The position numbers were made by a program, and so were the translations under genes. Below the pieces are notes generated by a model. It had not been told where the DNA came from. It saw nothing but the letters and a program-made list of their open reading frames with translations, and did not search any database. DNA of 64,000 nucleotides from Oceanobacillus sp. J11TS1. GTDB lineage: Bacteria > Bacillota > Bacilli > Bacillales > Amphibacillaceae. Shown piece by piece: positions 34,635-43,539 of the stretch (position 1 is its first letter; every line of letters begins with the position of its first letter). Location of the stretch: positions 62,001 through 126,000 of the forward strand of contig NZ_BORO01000010.1 in the NCBI RefSeq assembly GCF_018333215.1, written 5' to 3'.

Positions 34635-37192
34635 TGAATTTTTTTGAAGAATTAACTGAAAGGGCACTAAATGATAGTTATCTTAAATTATTAATTTATA
34701 AAGCAGATACTATCTATGGCCAAACTACCTTTGGTAATAGCGAAATTGGAAACTTTACCTCGAAAGAATATTACGACATCCTGAGGTTTGCGGATATATT
34801 ATCTAGGTCAAAAAAAACTGAAGCTAGAAATACTGCTTTAAAAATAATTAGCCTTCTTTATGAACTTGATGACTATAAGCATGATAATCACTTTAAGAAT
34901 TTCGCAGAAAGTGTTTTGACTAAATTAGGTAACTTTCCATCTATTAGTATCATTGACTCGGATGGTCAAGATAATAATGATGAAGAGATTAAGATTGATA
35001 AAATACTTAAGAGTACAATGCAACAAGCTCCGAATTCCGATTATATTTTTACTGATGCTCAATATGATCTATTTGAAAAAATGAAGGATAGCAATCATTA
35101 TAGTTTTTCTGGCTCCACATCTTTTGGTAAGTCTTTTATATTTGAAGCTTTTATGAATTATATTATTGACGAGAGAAATGCTTCAGATAATATAGCAATT
35201 CTTGTCCCGACTAGGGCCTTAATCAATCAAGTTTGTTTAAAATTAAAGTCCGAGATTGAGAATGAAAAATATAAGATTATATCTCATCCCAAAGTACCAC
35301 TTCTTTACAGGAAAGAAGATAATAGATTTATTTTTGTATTCACTCCAGAAAGATTAATATCTTATTTTGCAGATTCAAATAATCCGTCTATAAATTATTT
35401 ATTTGTTGACGAAGCTCATAAATTATTAAGTAGTAAAGATCAAAGGACACCTCTTTTATATCATGCATTAATGCAAGCGAAAAGAAAAAGTGTAAAATTA
35501 TATTTTGCATCACCTAATGTACCAAATACAGAGGTTTTCTTGCAATTATTTGGGAATAGTATAGAAGAAAGTACTTCAATAACTGAAAGTCCTGTAACTC
35601 AGAATCGCTTTTTTATTGATTGTATAAAAGAGAAAGCAGTGATGTTTTCTGAATATGGTCAAGAGATTCCTTTAAACGGTATTAACTACGCAAATAGTGA
35701 AATTGAAAATCTTACTGAAGTAGTTAATAAATTAGGTGCAGACAAGCAAAATATAATTTATTGTAATAGAATTGAAGACACAATTAATTTAGCAAGAGAG
35801 TTTTCAGCAAATTTAAAAAGTCACCCTAGTAAAAAAATGCAAGAACTTATTAATCTTATAAAAGAAACTGTCCATGATCAGTATTTCTTAATTGATTGCT
35901 TAAAAAAAAGAGTTGCTTTTCACTTTGGGAAAATTCCACAACGAATTAGAGAGAGAATTGAAGCTCTATTTCGAAGCGGAGAGATTCGTTTTCTGTTTTG
36001 TACCTCGACTCTCTTGGAGGGAGTTAACTTACCAGCTAAAAATATCTTTATTTTAAGTAAAAAAATTGGTAAAAGTAATATGGATGAGGTAAGCTTTTGG
36101 AATTTAGCTGGAAGAGCTGGACGACTTACTAAAGATTTAAGTGGAAACATTTTTTGTGTGAGAATTTTTGATAAGGAAGGATATTGGAAAAAACCTGAGG
36201 AAATAGATATATTAAAAAACAAAAAAATCACTAAGGTTGAATCTCCATTAATGAAAAAATATGATGGAAATTTATATAAAAATATTAGTAATTCTCTTTC
36301 TGGAAAACCATTTACTAACAAAAACCTATCGGTAGATAAAATAAAATATATAAATATATATGGAAATATTTTGTTGTATCATGATATAGTAAAAAGTGAT
36401 TCAATTCTTCGTAATCGTTTTTTAGAAAAGAATAAGGATGCAAAAATTGTTTTAGAGAAAGTTACTTCAAATATTAAAGTTCCTGATTATATTATTGCTC
36501 AAAGCGCAAATATAAAGGTTCATATCCAAAATAAGATACATTCTAGTTTATCCGTTGATGAATTGCCTGAAAAAACTGACTATAACAGTTGCTTAAAAAT
36601 GTTAAATATTATATATGATTATTATGAATGGGATATAGAGGAAAGTAAAGGCTCAAACCCATTAGTTAAAAATCGATCCCAATTAAACTATTACGCTATA
36701 TTAATAAATACCTGGGTGAATTCCAAACCATTAAAATATATTATTTCAAATACAATAAAATATTTTGATGAAAATAATAAAATGCTTCTCATTAGGGCTA
36801 ATGAATTAGAGATATTTAATAAAAAAAGCTCTACACATATTAATATTCTTATTAACAATCTTATTTCCGATATTGAAAATGCTATTAGGTTTAAAATAAA
36901 AAGTTATGTTAATAATTATATACTTCTTCTCGAAGAAAGGGGGGTTAAAGTTAAGGCAAATTGGTCTGATTACTTAGAGTACGGCACTATTGATAAGTTT
37001 GTAATAGAAATTCAAAATATAGGTTTCCCGCGCCATTTAGCTACATTTTTAAAAGACAATTATCCTTATTGTTTTATCTTTGATGGAGGAGAAATAATAG
37101 AATTTGCTTCTTATAAATTAAAAAGTGAAATAGACAAGAAAAGATTTAAAAATGAGTTCAATGAATTATCCGAATTACTAGAATGGACATGA
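34634..37192 (+). CDS. hamB: Hachiman helicase HamB
   Basis: 852-residue superfamily 2 (Ski2-like) helicase. N-terminal helical part to about 135, then Walker A STSFGKS (161-167), motif Ia VPTRALINQV (191-200), DEAH box FVDEAHK (257-263), LYFASPN in place of SAT, motif V FCTSTLLEGVNLPAKN and motif VI WNLAGRAGR. The C-terminal 350 residues are AT-coded, lysine/asparagine rich and without a recognised domain, as in other HamB proteins. Overlaps hamA by one base. Base composition of both ham genes is lower in GC than the metabolic genes nearby, which fits transfer. Confidence 0.9.
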   Translation: MNFFEELTERALNDSYLKLLIYKADTIYGQTTFGNSEIGNFTSKEYYDILRFADILSRSKKTEARNTALKIISLLYELDDYKHDNHFKNFAESVLTKLGNFPSISIIDSDGQDNNDEEIKIDKILKSTMQQAPNSDYIFTDAQYDLFEKMKDSNHYSFSGSTSFGKSFIFEAFMNYIIDERNASDNIAILVPTRALINQVCLKLKSEIENEKYKIISHPKVPLLYRKEDNRFIFVFTPERLISYFADSNNPSINYLFVDEAHKLLSSKDQRTPLLYHALMQAKRKSVKLYFASPNVPNTEVFLQLFGNSIEESTSITESPVTQNRFFIDCIKEKAVMFSEYGQEIPLNGINYANSEIENLTEVVNKLGADKQNIIYCNRIEDTINLAREFSANLKSHPSKKMQELINLIKETVHDQYFLIDCLKKRVAFHFGKIPQRIRERIEALFRSGEIRFLFCTSTLLEGVNLPAKNIFILSKKIGKSNMDEVSFWNLAGRAGRLTKDLSGNIFCVRIFDKEGYWKKPEEIDILKNKKITKVESPLMKKYDGNLYKNISNSLSGKPFTNKNLSVDKIKYINIYGNILLYHDIVKSDSILRNRFLEKNKDAKIVLEKVTSNIKVPDYIIAQSANIKVHIQNKIHSSLSVDELPEKTDYNSCLKMLNIIYDYYEWDIEESKGSNPLVKNRSQLNYYAILINTWVNSKPLKYIISNTIKYFDENNKMLLIRANELEIFNKKSSTHINILINNLISDIENAIRFKIKSYVNNYILLLEERGVKVKANWSDYLEYGTIDKFVIEIQNIGFPRHLATFLKDNYPYCFIFDGGEIIEFASYKLKSEIDKKRFKNEFNELSELLEWT

Positions 37193-37263
37193 TATATAAA
37201 CTCTGAATATTGAACTTAGTATTTTAATTAAGTTCATAAAATGAATAATTAGGCACGTCCAAA

Positions 37264-37328
37264 AAATATCCTTTGATTATGTTTTAATTGTTAATAACGA
37301 CAAAAACAATACACATAATAAAGGATAT
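37264..37328. repeat. Inverted repeat behind hamB, terminator on minus strand or element end
   Basis: AATATCCTTTGATTATG (37265-37281) is mirrored by CATAATAAAGGATAT (37313-37327) with a 31-base loop. On the minus strand the second arm is followed by TTTTTT. It may be a terminator or the tip of a lost insertion sequence. Confidence 0.4.
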
Positions 37329-37800
37329 AGGGCTTTTCGCCGGACTCATTACCGGACAAAAACCGAATTATACCTAAACATAAACTAATGCAAAAAAAGA
37401 GAAGAAAATGCCCGAGCGAATCCATTTACCCTTTCCAAAAAAATTTTTTCCAACATATGACCGACTGAAGTTGAGGTTATTGTTAGCTGGTGTGAAACAA
37501 TTTTAAATGGCATTATGCCAGAGGCAATACAGATTACGTTTATGCATTTAGGCCCAACGTTAAAATGCATCGAGAGAAGTTTAGATGCCGAGTGACTGTG
37601 CCGGAATTGTAAACTGGGGAAGGGATTATCAACAACAAAAGGAGTCGATTCATTAAATCCATTTTTTAATCAAGAACTTGAGGAACTAGAGGTAGTAGTT
37701 AATCCGCCACCGGTTTCAAACAAACGTTTGAACTAAAGTTGTATAATACAGTAATTTTTCACAGATTATATTATATCTAGCATCCAATGCCCAAAAAATC
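37329..37800. other. Gene-free relic DNA
   Basis: Short open stretches such as YVYAFRPNVKMHREKFRCRV (other frames interrupted) and NPFFNQELEELEVVVNPPPV suggest eroded genes, but I cannot name a family. No intact gene. Confidence 0.35.
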
Positions 37801-37804
37801 CGAA

Positions 37805-37848
37805 ACTCTCTTGAGACTTTATTAGGGGAACCTCAGGGGAGTTTTTTG
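37805..37848 (+). terminator. Terminator-like stem-loop
   Basis: ACTCTCTTGAG pairs with CTCAGGGGAGT (two G-U pairs) and a T6 tail follows. The gene it served is gone. Confidence 0.55.
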
Positions 37849-37921
37849 TATAATATGAATATATGCTCATGTATTAAAGTTATACACCTTATCGAATTGC
37901 CAACTAAATGGTTATCTTCAT

Positions 37922-38122
37922 CTATTTATCTATTAAATCAATAATTTCCCTAATATCGTGAATACCTAAAGCTTCCGCTATTTTTTCTATATGGTAAAAA
38001 TTAATATTTTCTCTTTTATGGTTTGATAGCTCGCTCAATGTTGCATGCTGAATGTCAGTTAGTCGGGAAAGCTCTCTTAATGAAATGATTCGGTTACTCT
38101 GCGAATAGCTGCTGCAATTCAT
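37922..38122 (-). pseudogene. Cro/CI-type HTH protein with replaced N-terminus
   Basis: The frame ending at 37922 contains a sound small HTH domain: ISLRELSRLTDIQHATLSEL, SNHKRENINFYHIEKIAEAL and GIHDIREIIDLIDK. Normal family members of about 70 residues begin with a short strand directly before ISLREL. Here the frame instead continues upstream into an unrelated hydrophobic sequence and no start codon with a ribosome site exists, so the 5' end was lost by a join. It might still be translated from an internal codon, but I regard it as broken. Confidence 0.5.
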
Positions 38123-38425
38123 TCCAGCTATATCTTGTACCATAGGAAATGCCACAGCGGTGACTGCAATTTCAATAGTAATATTTAGGGGAAGCTCCAA
38201 TGCATCCAGAAACGGGGAGTTTTAATTGCCTCATTTGCTGTCAGCTGAGTTAAGTGGACACAGGGGCAATATAATCAACCCCTAATCCAATTCTACCAGG
38301 ATAACACCATAGAATACATACAACAAAAATAAAGATTCCAGCCACACCAACACTAAGGAATATTGCTGAAAGCATTGTAGATTTCTTTGGTTCTTGCTTC
38401 TCTACAAATCTTGGGTATTAATATT
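38123..38425 (-). pseudogene. Membrane-protein relic joined to the HTH frame
   Basis: The minus strand reads EKQEPKKSTMLSAIFLSVGV, a membrane helix (AGIFIFVVCILW), then PGRIGLGVDYIAPVST, a stop, and in a nearby frame ALELPLNITIEIAVTAVAF. One helical membrane protein seems to be eroded here by stops and shifts. Small XRE regulators of the type next to it often sit beside such membrane proteins. Family not recognised. Confidence 0.35.
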
Positions 38426-38485
38426 TATTAATTAAGTAATTTAAGAAATAGGCTCTAATGGAATGCGTACAAGCCACAGCAATCC

Positions 38486-38527
38486 AAAAAAGCTGTTTTT
38501 TCCTTCATACTCAGAAAAAACAGCTTA
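38486..38527 (-). terminator. Terminator of the mcc operon
   Basis: On the minus strand AAGCTGTTTTTT pairs with AAAAAACAGCTT followed by TTTT, 28 bases behind the mccB stop. Confidence 0.7.
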
Positions 38528-38554
38528 TACGATGAGAGTCGCCTCATTATTAAA

Positions 38555-39685
38555 TTATGCCAGTGCTTGCTTCAAATCTTCTATCAAATCTTCTACATCT
38601 TCTAAACCTACAGAAAGGCGAATCAATCCATCCTCTATTCCAAGCTCTATTCTACGTTCTCTTGGGATGGAAGCATGCGTCATTTTTGCCGGAAGTGAAA
38701 TAAGACTTTCAACTGCTCCCAGACTCTCTGCCAGAGTAAAGTATCTTACCTTATTTAGAACTTCCATTGCTTTTTCTTCATTTTCTACTGTAAATGACAC
38801 CATACCGCCATAACCACCAGATTGCTTAACATGAATATCATGATTTGGATGCGCTGGTAAACCTGGATAGTATATCTTTTCTACTTGTGGATGCTTTACA
38901 AGAAATGCAACAATTTTATCCGTGTTACTCTCAATCTCTTCCATTCTAACACCTAATGTCCGGATTCCACGAATTAGCAGCCAACTATCATAGGGAGCAA
39001 GAACTCCGCCGGTTGCATTTTGAATAAAATGAATATCTTCTCCTAGTTGTTCATCGTCCACTACGATTAAACCTGCTACAAGGTCACTATGTCCTCCCAA
39101 ATATTTTGTGGCACTATGGATGACAATATTTGCTCCATTTTCAATTGGCGATTGCCAGTATGGTGTATTAAATGTATTGTCCACAATTAATTTTAAGTTA
39201 TTTTCTTTTGAAATACCCGCCAAGGCCTGAATGTCAGTTATTTTAAGTAATGGATTTGTCGGGGTTTCCATGAAAATAGCTTTTGTTTCTTGACGAATAT
39301 TTTCTTTCACTTTTTCTAAATCGCTTGAATCTATAAATGTCACATCGATATTCCGATTGTTTAATATTTTTGTCATGTAGCGATAGGTTCCACCGTATAC
39401 ATCATCAGTAACTAGGATATGATCTCCTGCCTGAAATAAATCCATCACGGCCGCAATCGCCGCCATTCCAGAAGCAAAAGCAAAGCCGCGCTTCCCTTTT
39501 TCAAGATCGGCAATCAGTGTTTCTAAAGCTTCTCGTGTAGGGTTTCCTGTCCGTGCATATTCGTAAGTGAAATTGCCGACACCATTTTGTCTAAATGTAC
39601 TCGCTTGGTAAATTGGTGGCGACATTGCACCAACATTTTTATCAATATCAACTCCACCATGTATTAATTGTGTCTTCTTTCTCAT
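38555..39685 (-). CDS. mccB: Cystathionine gamma-lyase / homocysteine gamma-lyase
   Basis: 376 residues, Cys/Met-metabolism PLP family. PLP lysine K194 in IHSATKYLGGHSD; cofactor-binding YEYARTGNPT and FASGMAA near the N-terminus; VDNTFNTPYWQ; SLGAVESLISLPAKMTH at the C-terminal active site. Length is normal. It breaks cystathionine to cysteine, ammonia and 2-oxobutyrate. The gene starts one base after the mccA stop on the minus strand, as in B. subtilis yrhA-yrhB (mccA-mccB), which argues for lyase and not gamma-synthase. Pathway: reverse transsulphuration, methionine to cysteine. Confidence 0.9.
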   Translation of the reverse strand: MRKKTQLIHGGVDIDKNVGAMSPPIYQASTFRQNGVGNFTYEYARTGNPTREALETLIADLEKGKRGFAFASGMAAIAAVMDLFQAGDHILVTDDVYGGTYRYMTKILNNRNIDVTFIDSSDLEKVKENIRQETKAIFMETPTNPLLKITDIQALAGISKENNLKLIVDNTFNTPYWQSPIENGANIVIHSATKYLGGHSDLVAGLIVVDDEQLGEDIHFIQNATGGVLAPYDSWLLIRGIRTLGVRMEEIESNTDKIVAFLVKHPQVEKIYYPGLPAHPNHDIHVKQSGGYGGMVSFTVENEEKAMEVLNKVRYFTLAESLGAVESLISLPAKMTHASIPRERRIELGIEDGLIRLSVGLEDVEDLIEDLKQALA

Positions 39686-39686
39686 A

Positions 39687-40610
39687 TTAATCTGCCCCTC
39701 CGTAAATTCCCGTACTTAGGTAACGTTCGCTGCTATCTGGAAAAATAGTTACTATATTTGTACCTGGTTTTGCGTTTTCGGCTTCTCTTAAAGCAGCTTC
39801 TAATGCAACTCCAGAAGAACTGCCAACAAGTAGACCTTCATATTTTGCTAGTTCAACTAATCTAGTAAATGCTTGTTCATCGGTAATGGTATAAACCTTG
39901 TCAAATAGACTCCGATCCATGAAATCAGGGATGAATTCCAGCCCTATCCCTTCCGTTTTATGTGGGCCAGGATCACCACCATTCAATATAGAGCCTTCTG
40001 GTTCTACAATGACCGTCTTTACATGGGGAATCTTTTCTTTTAAATAACGTGCTGTACCAGTAAACGTCCCGCCGGAACCAGCACCTGCGATAAAAATATC
40101 AACTTTGCCATCCAGGTCGGTCATGATCTCAGGCCCGAGCGTGTCATAGTAGGTATTTGGGTTATCCTCATTATAAAATTGATTGGGAATATAAGCTCTT
40201 GGATTTTCACTCCCAAGCTGTTTTGCCTTTTGAATTGCATATGCCATCCCTAGCTCTGTCGGTGTATTAATTACCTCAGCTCCTAGCGCACGCATGAGAA
40301 TTTGTTTTTCCCGGCTGAACTTTTCGGGAGTAATGAAAACAGCCTTTAATTTATAATGAATCGCTGCAAGTGCTAAGCCAATCCCTGTATTACCTGCTGT
40401 TGGCTCAATCACTGTGTCGCCCTCTTGTAATTTCCCTTGATCTATTGCTTTTTGAATGAGATAAAATCCTAATCGATCCTTGATGCTTCCGCCAATGCTT
40501 TGAAACTCTAACTTTGCAAATAGCCTCACATCTTTTGGTAAATCATATGCTGTGATTTCAAACATTGGTGTGTTCCCAACCAATTGACTGAGTCGCTGTA
40601 TGATATTCAT
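39687..40610 (-). CDS. mccA: Cystathionine beta-synthase, O-acetylserine-dependent type
   Basis: 307-residue fold-type II PLP enzyme. PLP lysine K44 in GGSIKDRLG, phosphate loop TAGNTGIG (71-78) and GAGSGGTFTG, serine site SSSGVALEAA. MccA proteins use GGSIKDR where CysK uses GGSVKDR-type variants, and the operon position directly before mccB decides the call. Makes cystathionine from homocysteine and O-acetylserine. It follows the methyltransferase gene by 46 bases. The mtnN gene that lies between the two in B. subtilis is missing here. Confidence 0.88.
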   Translation of the reverse strand: MNIIQRLSQLVGNTPMFEITAYDLPKDVRLFAKLEFQSIGGSIKDRLGFYLIQKAIDQGKLQEGDTVIEPTAGNTGIGLALAAIHYKLKAVFITPEKFSREKQILMRALGAEVINTPTELGMAYAIQKAKQLGSENPRAYIPNQFYNEDNPNTYYDTLGPEIMTDLDGKVDIFIAGAGSGGTFTGTARYLKEKIPHVKTVIVEPEGSILNGGDPGPHKTEGIGLEFIPDFMDRSLFDKVYTITDEQAFTRLVELAKYEGLLVGSSSGVALEAALREAENAKPGTNIVTIFPDSSERYLSTGIYGGAD

Positions 40611-40656
40611 TTTTCTACCACCTGCTTCTTCATACTTCCTTCATCCAGATATTCTA

Positions 40657-41313
40657 TTATGCAAGCTTTGTTTTACCTTCATATTGCGCTTCCATAATCC
40701 AGACAAAATCATTCATTTGTTCAAATTTTGTTGTGAATCCATACTTGTCGAGTATTCGTTTCATCTGAGGTATGGTCGTATAATATTCTGTCTGCAAATC
40801 CTTTGCTAACCGGTGATATTCCTTACTTTTTGCCTGCAGATAGGCTTCTTCTTGCTTTTCTTTATTCTCAAAAATGGTGTCCCCAAATATAATTTTCCCT
40901 CGTGTTGCTAATATGCTGCTATAGAGCTTTATTGCTTGCTCTTTTTCACAATCGGTTAAGTGATGAAAAGCATAGCTGCTCACAATGGTGTCTACTTTTT
41001 TATCTAAACTGGGGAAAGATAGAAAATTACCCTTCATAATTTTCACATCTGGAAGTTTTTTTCGGGCAATGCTTCTCATATTTTCTGAAGGCTCAATGCC
41101 AACAACCTCTAATTTATTTTCAAGGAGTTTTTTTGTTAAATTACCTGTTCCTACACCAAATTCAATCACATGGCCATGTGCACAATCACTAATTTTACGA
41201 AGGATCATTTCATAATTTCTAAATACCTCCCGATATTCTAAATCTCCTCCATAAACTGTATCATCATAGCTCGCTGCCCAAGCATCGAATAATTCATTAA
41301 ATTGTTCACTCAC
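40657..41313 (-). CDS. SAM-dependent methyltransferase, YrrT-like
   Basis: 218 residues, class I methyltransferase. Motif I VIEFGVGTGNL, motif II area VVGIEPSENM, then SYAFHHLTD. N-terminal FDAWAASYDDTVYG is typical of B. subtilis YrrT, first gene of the yrrT-mtnN-mccA-mccB operon under CymR. I start at GTG 41313, which has AAGG 8 bases upstream; a GTG at 41322 would overlap it. The substrate of YrrT is not established. Without mtnN in this operon, SAH recycling must be done by a gene elsewhere. No S-box or T-box leader is visible upstream. Confidence 0.85.
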   Translation of the reverse strand: MSEQFNELFDAWAASYDDTVYGGDLEYREVFRNYEMILRKISDCAHGHVIEFGVGTGNLTKKLLENKLEVVGIEPSENMRSIARKKLPDVKIMKGNFLSFPSLDKKVDTIVSSYAFHHLTDCEKEQAIKLYSSILATRGKIIFGDTIFENKEKQEEAYLQAKSKEYHRLAKDLQTEYYTTIPQMKRILDKYGFTTKFEQMNDFVWIMEAQYEGKTKLA

Positions 41314-41522
41314 ACTAAACACCTTATTTCTATGATTTTACTTGGTTTTATTATATTTGGAGAGAGTAGCAATTGTTACAATTTATTTTGTTATTCACTC
41401 CACTTTCGAACCGAGCGAGAGAATATGAAAGCATTTCCTCTTTATAGAGGAAAAACAATGTGTTTGGTTGTAAGCACTTTATCGTTACTATAAAGGTAGT
41501 TTCATAAAACATAAATTTAACA

Positions 41523-42451
41523 AAATTTGGGTTAAGCCTTCACCTAAAGCCAGCAGTAAACCGATATAAGTATGGAATGAATATTCGTAATCCGATGCTG
41601 GAAGAGATAAAAAAGAATTATTCTTTGGCATTTGAAGCAGCTATTTCAGCTGGTATTACAATTGGTAAAGAGATGGAAGTAGAGATAGATGAAAATGAAG
41701 TTGGCTATATTGCGCTTCATATAGGGGCAGCAATAGAACGAAGAAAGTTGATGTCTGAAGCAAAGCGCTGTTTAATTGTATGTGCTTCGGGATTTGGCAC
41801 CGCTCAATTAATTTATTATAAATTGAAAAATCAATTTGGTAAGGAACTCGACGTTGTCGGCACAACGGAATATTACAAATTACGTGATTATAATTTAAAT
41901 GATATTGATTTTATTGTGAGTTCGATTCCAATTTCAGATGTCTTGGTTCCGGTAATTCAGGTTAATGCTATTTTAGGAGATAATGATTTAATTAAAATCG
42001 GACAATTTGTAGGAGAGAAAAGCCATTCTATAAATACTTATTTTGATGAGAAATTAACATTTCTTCGGAAAAAAAATCAAACGATGGAGGAAGTTTTGAG
42101 CTTTCTTAACGATGAATTAATCAAGGAAGGCTTGGTAGACGATACCTTTTTAGAAGCGGTTTATGAAAGAGAGGAGATTGCTCCAACTTCATATGGTAAT
42201 TTTGTTGCGATACCACATCCAATAACACCCAAAACGGAAAAACTTTTCTAACTATATGTACCTTAGAAAAGCCAATTAAATGGAAGGATAATACAGTGCA
42301 ATTTATTTTTCTTTTATGTGTTAAAAAAGATTCCCAGGAAGATTTGCAGGAAATGTATGAAATGCTGGGGGAGATAATTGATAATAGCACGATGGTTAAG
42401 AGATTGATACAAGCTAGAAATTATAAAGAGTTTGTAGGGATTTTGCAGTAA
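41523..42451 (+). pseudogene. BglG/MtlR-type PRD regulator, 5' deleted and frameshifted
   Basis: The reading begins inside the second PTS regulation domain (LSLHLKPAVNRYKYGMNIRN with its histidine, later YIALHIGAA), then a GatB-like EIIB domain (CLIVCASGFGTAQLI) and an EIIA_2 domain (VAIPHPITP with the phosphorylated histidine). At about 42245 the frame breaks at TEKLF and continues one frame over as LEKPIKWKDNTVQFIFLL to a stop at 42451. The DNA-binding domains and first PRD are missing. Originally a PTS-controlled activator of a sugar operon that is no longer next to it. Confidence 0.8.
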
Positions 42452-42599
42452 TGCGGGCTTACGTATTTCGTTTGATAAGGTTATAGATAGATTAAGAGCG
42501 AGAGTATAGAAATAATAATAGTAAGGGATTATTTTAGGATTAGCGAGTAGATGTGATCCAAAGAGGAATTGCTTCCGAGGAGCTTTAAGCCCAAGTTAG

Positions 42600-42860
42600 G
42601 TAAACAATAGGCGATGAGTGTAAGATATATTTAATTTTGTAAATCTGTTCCAGTCATAGCATAAAAATGCTTGATTCTAACTTGCTGTTTCAGCCATTTT
42701 AAAATATCTCAATCGCCCAGCGTGGACTATAAATATTGCTTAATTTTTCTAACTCTAAATAATCATGGAATACTTAACCGATTATTTGTGAAACTTCCTC
42801 AGCCTGATATTTTTTATGCTTCCGAATAATGGGGGGATTATTTTCCATGAAGTGATTATG
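42600..42860 (-). pseudogene. IS4-family transposase C-terminal relic
   Basis: On the minus strand: LEKLSNIYSPRWAIEIF, then after a shift KWLKQ-like and RIKHFYAMTGTDLQNQI. The YxxRWxIExFFKWLKQxLxIKxF block containing the catalytic glutamate is the signature of IS4-type DDE transposases. Frames are broken; only about 80 codons remain. A 52-bp hairpin found at 42904 may be its terminal end. Confidence 0.6.
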
Positions 42861-42903
42861 TTCAAGTTAAGGTGAAGCCTTCCAAAAAGTATAAAACATG
42901 CTT

Positions 42904-42955
42904 AACAGCCCTAATGTAGACTCTTTATGAAAAGTTTACCACCTTTAGGGCTATT
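42904..42955. repeat. 52-bp hairpin repeat, copy B (inverted relative to copy A)
   Basis: AACAGCCCTAAT at the left and TTAGGGCTATT at the right. Its reverse complement aligns without gaps with 32735-32786. The two copies face each other 10 kb apart and enclose Hachiman, the mcc genes and the regulator relic. Confidence 0.55.
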
Positions 42956-43539
42956 TTAATGTCGTCATATTATTTTCCGCTTACAATTTAATTAATGAAA
43001 ATTAAAAAATATCATTGTCCTGTCATAAATGCAGAATACAGTATATTGATAAGAGGGATATATGTTTTGTATAGAATATGTGGGAGAAGGAATGTGTATG
43101 AATTAAATAAGATGTACAAAGGAACGGTGAACCAGTATTTTGTCTTACCAACCTTTCGTTTTGTATTAAAATCCTTTATATCGGGGGAAGGTTGTGAGTG
43201 ATCGGCAGATTAACAAGGTTGATTTAGGTAATGAATATAGTTATTATTATGGAATTAAAAAACTTACTATCAGGAACCGTGATTGACAGTAATCAGAATC
43301 ATTAACAGTGTGCCGATAAAGAATCTGATAATCACTCCAAGCATTCCGGGCGTTTTTATTTAACAGTTAAAAAATGTGAAAAGAACGCATATAATAAAGT
43401 ATAATGAATAATTTATGTGGCTGGAGGCAATACTTATTTGATGTCCGAGGGAAAGTAAAGTTCGTTTAAAAATACTTACTGTGATATATTAAAATGAGTT
43501 AAAATAATTGTTGAATGATACATTGAGAGGAGGATATCA
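42956..43539 (+). other. Region upstream of the ATPase-nuclease pair, no supported gene
   Basis: A 68-codon open frame at 42995-43201 has no ribosome site and no family resemblance. On the minus strand PGMLGVIIRFFIGTLLMILI (about 43290-43365) reads like one membrane helix but lacks a start signal. TATAAT at about 43402 may be the -10 element for the downstream genes. GAGAGGAGG at 43523-43531 is the ribosome site for the ATPase. Confidence 0.35.

Noticed and set aside
38463-38813. 116-codon plus-strand open frame
   Set aside because: Antisense shadow of mccB and its terminator; the minus-strand frame has all PLP-enzyme motifs.
41314-41522. Possible T-box or S-box leader before the methyltransferase-mcc operon
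   Set aside because: No specifier hairpin, T-box sequence or S-box consensus could be found on the minus strand.
42995-43201. 68-codon open frame, possible small gene
   Set aside because: No ribosome binding site, no family resemblance and unusual residue composition; surrounding DNA is relic.
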